Source: an uncultured Eubacteriales bacterium (GTDB lineage Bacteria > Bacillota > Clostridia > Christensenellales > CAG-917). From it: DNA of 11,427 nt. The first letter of the stretch is position 1. The number at the start of each line of letters is the position of its first letter. This document shows, piece by piece, positions 1 through 5,706 of this stretch. Location: the NCBI GenBank assembly GCA_900550855.1, contig URTQ01000035.1, positions 1 through 11,427 of the forward strand, written 5' to 3'. Below the pieces are notes generated by a model that was not told the origin of the DNA, did not search any database, and saw only the letters and a list, made by a program, of their open reading frames with translations. The position numbers and the translations under genes were made by a program.

Positions 1-2
1 GT

Positions 3-257
3 ACGCATAATATTATTGTACAGCGAATTATCGGCAAGAAGTATCCAGTCAAAGCGTATGTCGTTTATGTCAATAATCCATTAAAATGTGTAAATTTACA
101 AAATGTTATTAGATTAGAAGAATTGCCGACAGTTTTACATAGCGGCGATAAAATGCTGTCAAATAGAGATATGGATAGAGTATATTCATTGCTAAACAAA
201 AGCAATGAGGACATTGACGATGCTCAATTAATTGAAAATATAAACGAAACACATTGA
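3..257 (+). CDS. C-terminal part of a NERD (nuclease-related) domain protein, truncated by the window edge
   Basis: The open frame enters from the left edge (first whole codon at base 3) and stops at TGA 255-257, giving 84 visible residues. The pattern fits the C-terminal half of NERD domains: a conserved-looking HNIIVQRIIG stretch, then a hydrophobic strand (AYVVYVNN), a short V-I-R-L-E-E-L-P strand/turn, and a final LSNRDMDRVYSLL helix, the usual 'L-s-x-x-e-x-x-x-i-x-x-L' ending. NERD proteins are predicted nucleases or nucleic-acid-associated proteins, and their cellular role is mostly unknown. The catalytic N-terminal part lies outside the window. The segment is clearly AT-rich (about one third G+C over bases 1-240 by hand count) compared with the catabolic genes to the right, suggesting a different origin. 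Family assignment is from memory of the domain pattern and is moderate. Confidence 0.55.
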   Translation, partial: THNIIVQRIIGKKYPVKAYVVYVNNPLKCVNLQNVIRLEELPTVLHSGDKMLSNRDMDRVYSLLNKSNEDIDDAQLIENINETH

Positions 258-263
258 TAGTTT

Positions 264-437
264 TTAACCGAATACCCCCAAGTGTTCCAAGAGAATTTTT
301 ACACCCATAAGGATGAGAATCGTGCCGCCCATAACTTCTGCGCTCGATTTGAATTTCAGTCCGAATATGTTGCCGATTCGCACGCCGACAAAGGATAGTT
401 TGTATAAACCGCACGATTCGTTCGTAATGCTTGCGCA
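264..437 (-). pseudogene. mntP: C-terminal remnant of a MntP-type manganese efflux pump
   Basis: Reading leftward from 437 to the TAA at 266-264, the frame encodes 57 residues. The last 45 or so match the end of MntP/DUF204 exporters: VGVRIGNIFG, then a K-S-S-A-E-V-M-G-G turn, then a final membrane helix ending GVKILLEHLGVFG. Intact MntP is about 180-190 residues with six membrane helices and exports Mn(II). Here only the last helix and its preceding loop remain. The frame is closed upstream by a stop at 438-440, and no MntP-like sequence is visible beyond it in any leftward frame. The break coincides with a palindromic repeat (434-464), so the gene was probably cut by a rearrangement or insertion. 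The stop lies only six bases from the stop of the convergent NERD gene. A programmed or functional mini-protein is unlikely because there is no ribosome binding site or start. Confidence 0.7.
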
Positions 438-464
438 CTACGTGCGAAACGCTTTGCGTTACGC
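434..464. repeat. Nested inverted repeats at the mntP break point (REP-like)
   Basis: Two hairpins overlap. CGCAC (434-438) pairs with GTGCG (442-446) across a 3-base loop, and GCGAAACGC (444-452) pairs with GCGTTACGC (456-464) across TTT with one mismatch. They sit exactly where MntP similarity ends. This small palindromic block could be part of a dispersed repeat. No second copy was spotted in the window. Confidence 0.5.
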
Positions 465-521
465 TTGACAAACCGCTATGTAGGGCAAGATACATTGTAA
501 AATATGCTCGACCGGATATGG

Positions 522-551
522 AAAACGGACTTGAATTTCAAGTCCGTTTTT
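522..551 (-). terminator. Long palindromic intrinsic terminator after the leftward lipoprotein/membrane-protein operon
   Basis: The arms 522-535 and 537-550 are perfect reverse complements of 14 bases (core CGGACTTGAA), flanked by A-tracts on one side and T-tracts on the other. A hairpin followed by U residues therefore forms in either direction. It lies 24 bases beyond the stop of the leftward gene at 576, so ending that operon is the natural role. It could also block rightward transcription from the left edge. Confidence 0.8.
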
Positions 552-575
552 GTAAAGTCGGTAATTTTGAAAGGT

Positions 576-1175
576 TCAGATTTGCGGCGCGAGAACGGGG
601 CGTTTTGCGTGCTGTCCGAGCACGAGTTCCTTCGTCGAGAGTTTGTAAAGCGCTGCGACGGGAAGTGCGCAAACGAACGTTGCAAGGCAGCCGCCGAGTT
701 CGTAGGGAATGTCGGAAAGGAAGTATGCGCCGAAAGGCAATTTCCAAATAAGCACGGTCGCGACGACGTACACCCAAAAATACATCAGTTCCGAAAGCGC
801 AGCCATAGCGGCGTAAGAAATCACGCTCATATCCTCGTGTTTACGGTTGAAAACCTTGTAGCAAACGAGGGGCATAGAATAGCCGATTGCGACGGTGAGA
901 AGCCACCATTGAACTCTATAAAGTTCGGACGGAAACCACGCAATGCAACTGAGTTCGAAAATAATCGAATAAACGATTATCATAACCGCGTTTTTTGCAG
1001 GATTCATACAAGCGGCGCAAATCACCAAAATAGGGAATACGACATTTGCAAACGGAATTTCCAAAATAAACTGGTCGTAGCACATAATGCCGAGCAACGT
1101 GAACATTGCAATCCAGCCTTTGAGTCCGCTCGTTCTTGCCAAGCGTTCAGCCTTTTGTAAAGAAATACCTTTCAT
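576..1175 (-). CDS. Small multi-spanning membrane protein, possible ECF transporter S component
   Basis: This protein of 199 residues has five to six hydrophobic segments (roughly residues 20-36, 42-56, 62-80, 88-106, 116-142 and 151-172), short loops and a basic N-terminus. Size and topology fit S components, the membrane-embedded substrate-binding subunits of energy-coupling factor (ECF) vitamin/metal transporters. The C-terminal region (YFLSDIPYELGG, then a helix ending ALYKL) resembles the end of many S components. The ATG at 1175 has an AAGGTG ribosome binding site five bases upstream. It is the last gene of a three-gene leftward operon behind two lipoproteins, 16 bases after the stop of the nearer one, and a terminator follows. 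No ECF T or A subunits are in the window; in group II ECF systems they are encoded elsewhere and shared. The substrate cannot be read from the sequence. An unrelated membrane protein remains possible. Confidence 0.5.
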   Translation of the reverse strand: MKGISLQKAERLARTSGLKGWIAMFTLLGIMCYDQFILEIPFANVVFPILVICAACMNPAKNAVMIIVYSIIFELSCIAWFPSELYRVQWWLLTVAIGYSMPLVCYKVFNRKHEDMSVISYAAMAALSELMYFWVYVVATVLIWKLPFGAYFLSDIPYELGGCLATFVCALPVAALYKLSTKELVLGQHAKRPVLAPQI

Positions 1176-1191
1176 TTTGACACCTTTTAGG

Positions 1192-1731
1192 TTAATATAA
1201 CCATCCTTGATATACTATCACCAAAACTTTGAGGTCGTCAAGCGTTCCCGCTGTTTCGTCCTCGCCAAACAAAGTTTGGAAGTTGGCGCATTTGGAATAC
1301 GAGCCGTCCGCGCTGATATAAGCGTTTTCGAGGTTGTAAACGTCGCCGTTTTCGAGCGCCGCTTCGTGAAACATATAGAATCTGCGTTGCGATAGGCGGA
1401 AAGAAATCTTGTCTTGCCTATCCTCGAAAAACTTGACGATAGACTCGTATGCGGTGTTGCCGTAGCAGGGAATTTGCCAAGAAGCAATCAATTCGCCGTC
1501 CGCTTTTGCGTGCGGGCGCGAATCGCCGTCCGAAATCTCTGTTTCCGAACTCGGATTGCGAAGTTCGAGAGTGAAGTAGAGTTGTTTTCCGTCAACGACG
1601 GCGTATTGCGCGTCGTCGGACGTTTCGTCGCCGCCCAAAACGCCGTTGTCGCACGCAAAAAGAGCAAGACAAAGCACGAGTAGCGTTGCCGCCGCCAAAG
1701 TGATTATAAATGCTTTTTTGCGTGTGTTCAT
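1192..1731 (-). CDS. Putative lipoprotein of about 180 aa, possibly DUF4430-like
   Basis: The N-terminus is a clear lipoprotein signal: basic MNTRKK, a hydrophobic run, then lipobox LFAC, with cysteine at residue 27. The protein should therefore be anchored to the outer face of the membrane. I start it at the ATG at 1731. A GTG two codons upstream (1737) overlaps the GAGGTG ribosome binding site at 1735-1740 and is unlikely. After an acidic linker the chain has a strand-rich segment (KQLYFTLELRN), a helix with T-A-Y-E-S-I-V-K-F-F, and a C-terminal strand LKVLVIVYQGWLY. This faintly recalls DUF4430 (the fold of the transcobalamin C-terminal domain), but the usual W-x-x-x-V-N-G signature is absent, so the family is not established. 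It sits between a larger lipoprotein gene and the membrane-protein gene, suggesting a surface accessory role in uptake. Confidence 0.6.
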   Translation of the reverse strand: MNTRKKAFIITLAAATLLVLCLALFACDNGVLGGDETSDDAQYAVVDGKQLYFTLELRNPSSETEISDGDSRPHAKADGELIASWQIPCYGNTAYESIVKFFEDRQDKISFRLSQRRFYMFHEAALENGDVYNLENAYISADGSYSKCANFQTLFGEDETAGTLDDLKVLVIVYQGWLY

Positions 1732-1838
1732 ATGCACCTCATTGAGAGTTTGTAATCTTCGGTTTTGCCGATTATCTTATTTTTAGACTTTCGGCTTTGC
1801 TTTCGATTTTCTAGTATTCTTTGCTATTCGATTCTTTA

Positions 1839-3053
1839 TCAGCCGAGAGAGAGAACGGACGTTGCGCTGCTGTAAGAGCCGACGGGCGTCGGGGGAACGT
1901 TGAGTCCCATCGTGGTGGCGTAAACGTAGCAAATCGCAACCGCCATATCCACGCCGTCTGCAAGGACGTAGTTGCCGTCAGAGTCTTTTTCGAGGGTATC
2001 GACCCACTTTTGAAGCACGTTATACGTCTTGCCGTCGTCAACGGATTTTGTGTATTTGGTCATATCGATTCCGTTGAGGTAGCCGTACAAAATGCCGTAT
2101 CTCGAATCGCCGATAGAGCCGTATTGCGACACGATTTCCTTGCCGTAGTCGTCAAAGAGGCGGTCGAGGTTTATCATATCGTCGATTTTATAGTTGTAGT
2201 ATGCGTCGGCTTTCGTATCGTCGTAGGGGTAGATGCCTTGCATAGTTTTTTCGTAAACGAGGCTGTATTTTTCCTCGCCTCTCATAAGCGAACCGCTTGC
2301 GAGGGGTCTGCCGGTAAAGCCTATCCAGTTGGGATTGCCGACGTATTTTGTGAAGTTGCCCTCATCGTCCGTATCGTAGTAGGAAAGAAGCGCATTGTAA
2401 CTTACGGGCGCGTTGGTGGGGCCGTAGGCGAGGTTTGCGAGCGTGAGAACGATACTGCTTGCCTTGTCGTAGCCGTATGCCGTGCCATAGTATGCGTCGG
2501 AAGAATCGACGGTTTTGAGGTAGTTTACGATCGTGACGACGTATTTGTCGAAGGATTCGTCCGTTTGATTCGTTGCGGACAGATATTGCCTATATTGATT
2601 GTACATAAGCGACCAACTGTACGCATAGTCCACGATGCTTTGCCAGCCGACTTTGCTTTCGTAAACGACGCCGTCCCATTCGTAACTCGACTTGGTGTAG
2701 AGGGGGCAACCGTCTTTGTCGTAGAGTTCGTCCGAAAGATTGCCGCTTTCGTCGATAATGCTGTCGATTTTTTGCATATTCGTCTTGAACGATTCGGCGT
2801 CGCTATCGGTGTAGATATTGCCCGTGAGGTATCTCGAATACATAAGCGGCACGCGGTCTTGCGTCGTAGCGGCGGCTTTTGCGTTTGCAAATTCTTCGCT
2901 TGCGAGGTAGTTTTTAAGCGACGTTTTCAAACTTTGGCAGAGCGCGTCGCCCTTTGGCGTTTCGTCTTTGGGGTTGCACGCGACGAGCGCAATCGTAAGT
3001 ACGAGCGCAAGCACGAGAGCCAAACACAAAATCTTCGTGTTTCTGTTTTTCAT
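1839..3053 (-). CDS. Large surface lipoprotein of unknown family (404 aa)
   Basis: This is the first gene of the leftward operon. It starts at ATG 3053, with AAGGAG eight bases upstream. Signal peptide and lipobox are clear (hydrophobic core then LVAC, cysteine at residue 26), followed by a polar, Tyr- and Asp-rich mature chain. I recognise no named domain. The chain appears mostly helical. Stretches such as DKASSIVLTLANLAYG and GVDMAVAICYVYATTMGLNV resemble single helical hairpins of alpha/alpha-toroid proteins (the prenyltransferase/transcobalamin fold), but this is impression rather than a match. The combination of a large lipoprotein, a small lipoprotein and an S-component-like membrane protein suggests capture of a small ligand at the cell surface for uptake. 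A 101-base gap separates it from the next gene, and nothing regulatory is obvious there. The long open frame on the opposite strand (1821-3206) is a codon-bias shadow. Confidence 0.65.
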   Translation of the reverse strand: MKNRNTKILCLALVLALVLTIALVACNPKDETPKGDALCQSLKTSLKNYLASEEFANAKAAATTQDRVPLMYSRYLTGNIYTDSDAESFKTNMQKIDSIIDESGNLSDELYDKDGCPLYTKSSYEWDGVVYESKVGWQSIVDYAYSWSLMYNQYRQYLSATNQTDESFDKYVVTIVNYLKTVDSSDAYYGTAYGYDKASSIVLTLANLAYGPTNAPVSYNALLSYYDTDDEGNFTKYVGNPNWIGFTGRPLASGSLMRGEEKYSLVYEKTMQGIYPYDDTKADAYYNYKIDDMINLDRLFDDYGKEIVSQYGSIGDSRYGILYGYLNGIDMTKYTKSVDDGKTYNVLQKWVDTLEKDSDGNYVLADGVDMAVAICYVYATTMGLNVPPTPVGSYSSATSVLSLG

Positions 3054-3078
3054 AGGTTATTCTCCTTTTTCAAATTCT

Positions 3079-3198
3079 CGATACGTTTTTTGCAAAACGA
3101 AATTCGTTTCGAATCCCATTATGACGTCACGAATCTCGAATCTGGTTTTTGCAAATTTTCAATATGCTTTTTGCATATATCGAATTTGGTTTTTTCAA
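3079..3198. repeat. Degenerate short repeats in the leader of the leftward operon
   Basis: Three related units occur at 3079-3095, 3137-3154 and 3181-3198, with consensus CGAATnTGGTTTTTnCAA. The latter two agree at 16 of 18 positions, and the first is more diverged. Between them are an octamer palindrome TGACGTCA (3122-3129) and a hairpin ATATGC/GCATAT (3162-3167 with 3173-3178). The region 3054-3288 shows no credible gene. These repeats lie in the untranslated leader of the leftward lipoprotein gene, and their function is unknown. Confidence 0.4.
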
Positions 3199-3288
3199 GA
3201 ATCTAACCGCCTGTTTTAACTGTTTTACGCTTTCGGCAAGGTGAAAAGTCAAAGTGCTTTTCGTGCAAATTTTTTGGCTTAAACAAAC

Positions 3289-3312
3289 AAAAAAAACGCA
3301 CCTTCGGTGCAT
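3289..3312 (-). terminator. Intrinsic terminator, leftward
   Basis: In the leftward transcript a stem GCACC/GGTGC with a 3-base loop (3298-3302 and 3306-3310) is followed, after one C/G position, by eight U (A-run 3289-3296). It lies about 235 bases upstream of the lipoprotein start. It either ends a short transcript from the tRNA-like locus to its right or acts as a conditional attenuator for the operon. Confidence 0.7.
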
Positions 3313-3358
3313 TCCCTCATTGCGTGCGTATAGGGCAAATCGGGAACGCGTTTTTGCC
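3309..3358 (-). promoter_or_regulatory. Overlapping alternative hairpins just ahead of the terminator (candidate attenuator/structured RNA)
   Basis: In the leftward RNA, GGCAAA (3358-3353) can pair with TTTGCC (3339-3334). The loop of that hairpin contains GCGTTCCC (3349-3342), which can pair with GGGAATGC (3316-3309) through eight pairs including one G-U. That second pairing shares its last two bases with the terminator stem at 3298-3310. The arrangement is either a pseudoknot or a set of exclusive folds, as in riboswitch/attenuator leaders. I recognise no known riboswitch consensus, including cobalamin, and no downstream start lies close by. Confidence 0.3.
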
Positions 3359-3442
3359 TTGACGACGCTCAAATACGGCAGACTTACTGACTTATGAAAA
3401 AACGCGCGGATAAAAAACTGCGGTGTCTTTCAAATACAGCAA

Positions 3443-3535
3443 TGGCGGTTGTTCGGGAATCGAACCCGATGTCCAAATCTACTCAGCATAACAACTTTTC
3501 AAACCGTATTCTATTCAGTTGAGATTATCATAACA
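3443..3535 (-). pseudogene. tRNA-like remnant (3' half clear) or tmRNA 3'-end fragment
   Basis: Leftward, a T-arm is perfect: stem TCGGG/CCCGA (3453-3457 with 3465-3469) around loop TTCGATT, matching the box B consensus. A 3' tail ACAACC-G-CCA ends at 3443. Upstream, a D-arm-like CTCAACTGAATAG lies near 3509-3526. An anticodon-arm-like ACGGT-TTGAAAA-GTTGT lies at 3491-3507, with three wobble pairs. The overall span of about 93 bases would suit a tRNA with a long variable arm. The 5' acceptor is poor (four of six pairs), the D-stem does not close and the acceptor is one base short, so a working tRNA is unlikely. The stretch TTTGGAC before the T-arm also resembles tmRNA 3' ends, but no tmRNA 5' end is visible upstream. 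Such 3' fragments are often left as attachment sites by integrated elements. Confidence 0.4.
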
Positions 3536-3722
3536 TCAAATTTTAACTTTGTAAAGGCGTTGCGGCTTCGTTTGCAAATGATATTTGAAAAGCGTTCGCA
3601 TTTGGCGCATAATATGCGAAAAGTCATAAAAATTAAACGAATATCGTGCGGAATCGCCGCAAAAAGCACACACATACGGTGCAAAAACGTGTATTTCGGG
3701 TCATATTGCGCAAAAATGAGTG

Positions 3723-3751
3723 TTGACCTCAAAATAAACGGGTGCTATACT
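3723..3751 (+). promoter_or_regulatory. Near-consensus sigma-A promoter for the Gfo/Idh/MocA gene
   Basis: TTGACC (3723-3728) and TATACT (3746-3751) are separated by exactly 17 bases. Transcription would start near 3758, giving a leader of only about 14 bases that still holds the AGGTG ribosome binding site (3762-3766). The short leader also argues against the GTG start at 3742, which lies inside the promoter. Confidence 0.75.
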
Positions 3752-3771
3752 TGTTGGCGGCAGGTGAAAGT

Positions 3772-4734
3772 ATGAAAAGTGCTATTATCGGACTCGGCGT
3801 TATAGGCAAAGTGCATTACGACACTGTGAAAAATCAAGGCGAAAACATCGTCGCTATTTGCGATATCGACGAAAACAAACTCGCTTCGTTCGATGTCGAA
3901 AGGAAGTATACGGATTACAAGCGAATGATAGAGGACGGCGGAATAGACGTCGTTCATATCTGCACGCCGCATTATCTGCACGCCGATATGTCGATTTTCG
4001 CCCTCGAACACGACGTAAACGTGCTTTGCGAAAAGCCGCTTTGCATAAACTACGAGGACATCGAGCGCATACAAAAGGCGCAAGAAGAATCGAAGGCTAC
4101 GTTTGGCGTATGCTTCCAAAACAGATTCAACAATTCGAGCATTTTTGCAAAGGAATATCTCAAAGACAAACATATAAAATCCGCGCTTGCGCTCGTGCTT
4201 TGGCATCGTGACGCGGCGTATTACGCTTCGGGCGCGTGGCGAGGCAAAAAGGCAACGGAAGGGGGCGGCGTGTGCATAAATCAAGCCATTCACACTCTCG
4301 ACCTTTTGCAATGGATTTTCGGTATGCCCGAACGTATCGAAGCAAGCACCGAGAACGTATCCCTTCAAGGCGTGATAGAGGTCGAGGACACGGCAACCGC
4401 GATTCTTTCGGGTAAGGACTTTAAGGCGACATTCGTCGCGACCAACGCAATGCAATCGGATTTGCCCGTCGAAATAACTTTCGGCTACGACGGTCACAGT
4501 TTGAAAATGCTTCCCGACAAAGTGCTTATCGACGGTGAAGTGATGGACTACGAAAAAGACGTAAAGTGGCAAGGCAAGATGTCCTACGGCAACGGACACG
4601 AGAAACTGATACGCAACTTTTACGAGTGCGTCGCAAGCGGCAAGAAGTTTGAAATCGACGCCTACGAAGCCGCAAAAGCGATAAGAATAGTGCTTGCGAT
4701 TTATAAAAGCGACGGTTGCAATACAATAGTTTAA
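3772..4734 (+). CDS. Gfo/Idh/MocA family NAD(P)-dependent oxidoreductase
   Basis: This 320-residue protein has the usual two-domain layout. An N-terminal Rossmann fold carries the dinucleotide loop GLGVIG (residues 7-12) and the acidic end of strand 2 (CDID, about 30-33). The family CEKP motif is at 86-89, followed by the alpha/beta C-terminal domain with GGGVCINQAIHTLDL (about 164-178), whose His174 is at the position of the catalytic/ligand histidine of the family. Members oxidise or isomerise sugars, inositols and sugar acids, and the substrate cannot be deduced here. The start at ATG 3772 is set by AGGTG six to ten bases upstream and by the promoter at 3723-3751. The gene stands alone, convergent with the AraC regulator and next to the hexuronate operon, so a related carbohydrate is likely. 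It appears full length. Confidence 0.9.
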   Translation: MKSAIIGLGVIGKVHYDTVKNQGENIVAICDIDENKLASFDVERKYTDYKRMIEDGGIDVVHICTPHYLHADMSIFALEHDVNVLCEKPLCINYEDIERIQKAQEESKATFGVCFQNRFNNSSIFAKEYLKDKHIKSALALVLWHRDAAYYASGAWRGKKATEGGGVCINQAIHTLDLLQWIFGMPERIEASTENVSLQGVIEVEDTATAILSGKDFKATFVATNAMQSDLPVEITFGYDGHSLKMLPDKVLIDGEVMDYEKDVKWQGKMSYGNGHEKLIRNFYECVASGKKFEIDAYEAAKAIRIVLAIYKSDGCNTIV

Positions 4735-4735
4735 T

Positions 4736-4753
4736 GCGGCGTTTTGCCGTTTT
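4736..4753 (+). terminator. Short intrinsic terminator after the oxidoreductase gene
   Basis: CGGC (4737-4740) pairs with GCCG (4746-4749), extended by one G-U pair, around GTTTT and followed by TTTTA. The stem is short (4-5 pairs) and its tail overlaps the stop codon of the convergent AraC gene, so it is a weak candidate. Confidence 0.45.
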
Positions 4754-5597
4754 ATCTCAAACTTTTTACGAACTGCTTGGGCGTTATGCCGTATTCGTTT
4801 TTGAACGCACGGAAAAAGTGCGTATAATCGGAAAAGCCGCATTTTGAGTACACTTCGGTTGCGGGTTGACCCTTTTCAAGAAGTTGCTTGGCGAGTACGA
4901 GCCGCTTTTTGAGGATATAGCGGTGAGGGGAAGTGTTGGTAGTTTCCTTGAAAACGTGCGAGAGATAGTATTTGTTGACGAAAAGCGCGTCCGCAATCGA
5001 GTCGAGCGACAAATCATTGTCGATGTTTTCGGATATATAGTCGATTGCTCGGCTTACGCAAGCGTTGGATGTGCCGTATGAAAAGTTCTTTTGGTCGTTT
5101 TGCAAAAAGAATTGCGCAAGGGTGACGAGCAGAGTTTTTATGCGTTCCTCGTTTTCGATGTCCGCGCCGAAATTGTCCTCTTTTGATAGCGTTATGCTTT
5201 CAAGAAGTCGGCGTACTTTTTGAGAAACCGCGCCGTTTCGGATTATGAACGACTTGCTTTTGAGGGCGCACTCGAAGCAGGTGCAAAGGTCGGTTTGCTC
5301 GCTGGATATTTTTTTTATGTATTTCGAGTTTATCCACAAAACGTATCTTTCGTAGGTTTCGGCGGAATCTTTTATGTCGAGTTGGTGCAATTTTCCTTGC
5401 GGAATGAGCAGAATATCACCCGAAAGCAGAGCGTACTTGCAGTCCTCGATTATGTAACTTGCCGAGCCTCTCAAAAAGCAGTAAACTTCGAAAAAATCGT
5501 GCGAGTGCATTTGGACGGTTTTGAAATCCTTGTCCACTTTGTAATGCACTTCGTACGTCGGTTTGCTCATCAGTTGATTTTCGTAATTGCCGCTCAT
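4752..5597 (-). CDS. AraC-family transcriptional regulator
   Basis: This protein of about 281 residues has an N-terminal cupin-like sensing domain (MHSHDFFEVYCFLRGSAS, then GDILLIPQGKLHQL) and a C-terminal pair of helix-turn-helix motifs over the last ~100 residues (SLDSIADALFVNKYYLSHVF, and the second motif ending in GFSDYTHFFRAFKNEYGITP, the AraC signature). Such proteins bind direct repeats and usually activate sugar catabolism in response to a sugar bound by the cupin. I take ATG 5597 as the start. An in-frame TTG at 5615 and an ATG at 5570 are possible, and none has a strong ribosome binding site. It is transcribed divergently from uxaC, and direct repeats in the shared intergenic region are probable operators. 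It is therefore likely the regulator of the hexuronate operon, sensing a pathway intermediate, though that is inference from position. Confidence 0.9.
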   Translation of the reverse strand: MSGNYENQLMSKPTYEVHYKVDKDFKTVQMHSHDFFEVYCFLRGSASYIIEDCKYALLSGDILLIPQGKLHQLDIKDSAETYERYVLWINSKYIKKISSEQTDLCTCFECALKSKSFIIRNGAVSQKVRRLLESITLSKEDNFGADIENEERIKTLLVTLAQFFLQNDQKNFSYGTSNACVSRAIDYISENIDNDLSLDSIADALFVNKYYLSHVFKETTNTSPHRYILKKRLVLAKQLLEKGQPATEVYSKCGFSDYTHFFRAFKNEYGITPKQFVKSLR

Positions 5598-5621
5598 ACG
5601 ACGATAATAATTCAAAACAGC

Positions 5622-5637
5622 AAGATTTGCAAGTCTT
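5622..5637. promoter_or_regulatory. Imperfect palindrome in the araC-uxaC intergenic region
   Basis: AAGATTTGCAAGTCTT is a 16-base near-palindrome centred on TTGCAA, with one mismatched symmetric pair. It lies just upstream of the AraC gene start and could be a dimeric repressor site, or part of the regulator's own promoter control. Confidence 0.35.
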
Positions 5638-5640
5638 ATA

Positions 5641-5675
5641 GCAAAAATTGGTGTTTACTATGCAAAAATTGGGTG
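5641..5675. promoter_or_regulatory. Two direct repeats 21 bp apart, probable AraC-type operator
   Basis: GCAAAAATTGG recurs at 5641-5651 and 5662-5672, each followed by a short TG-containing tail. The start-to-start distance is 21 bases, two helical turns. That is the geometry at which the two helix-turn-helix motifs of each AraC-family subunit, or two subunits, contact tandem half-sites. The site lies between the divergent AraC gene and uxaC and overlaps the predicted uxaC promoter. Confidence 0.6.
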
Positions 5676-5682
5676 ATAAAAT
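5654..5682 (+). promoter_or_regulatory. Predicted promoter of the hexuronate operon
   Basis: TTTACT (5654-5659) and TAAAAT (5677-5682) are separated by 17 bases, predicting a start near 5689 and a leader under 20 bases that includes the AAGGTGG ribosome binding site (5696-5702). One direct-repeat half-site abuts the -35 element and the other lies in the spacer, so the bound protein could activate or occlude polymerase. Confidence 0.55.
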
Positions 5683-5706
5683 AAACTTATATAAAAAGGT
5701 GGTATT

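Noticed and set aside
504..1160. 218-codon rightward frame opposite the membrane-protein gene
   Set aside because: It overlaps the terminator palindrome at its start and is antisense to a protein with clear membrane helices.
3079..3198. CRISPR array
   Set aside because: The repeats are short, diverged and irregularly spaced, and no cas genes are present.
1821..3206. 461-codon open frame on the + strand opposite the large lipoprotein
   Set aside because: It is antisense to a gene with a clear signal peptide, lipobox and ribosome binding site. Its protein lacks family features, and its openness follows from codon bias.
3226..3252. Possible leftward promoter TTGACT ... TAAAAC ahead of the lipoprotein gene
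   Set aside because: The spacer is about 19 bases and the -10 is poor; not strong enough to annotate.
3127..3372. 81-codon leftward frame in the leader of the lipoprotein operon
   Set aside because: It runs straight through the terminator hairpin and its U-tract and shows no protein-like pattern.
3054..3440. Cobalamin or other known riboswitch ahead of the uptake-like operon
   Set aside because: No recognisable consensus boxes of known classes were seen; only the unexplained hairpins were retained.
3443..3800. Full-length leftward tmRNA gene
   Set aside because: The 3' end resembles one, but no GGATTCGACGGG-like 5' end or tag reading frame is visible upstream, and the required length would run into the oxidoreductase gene and its promoter.
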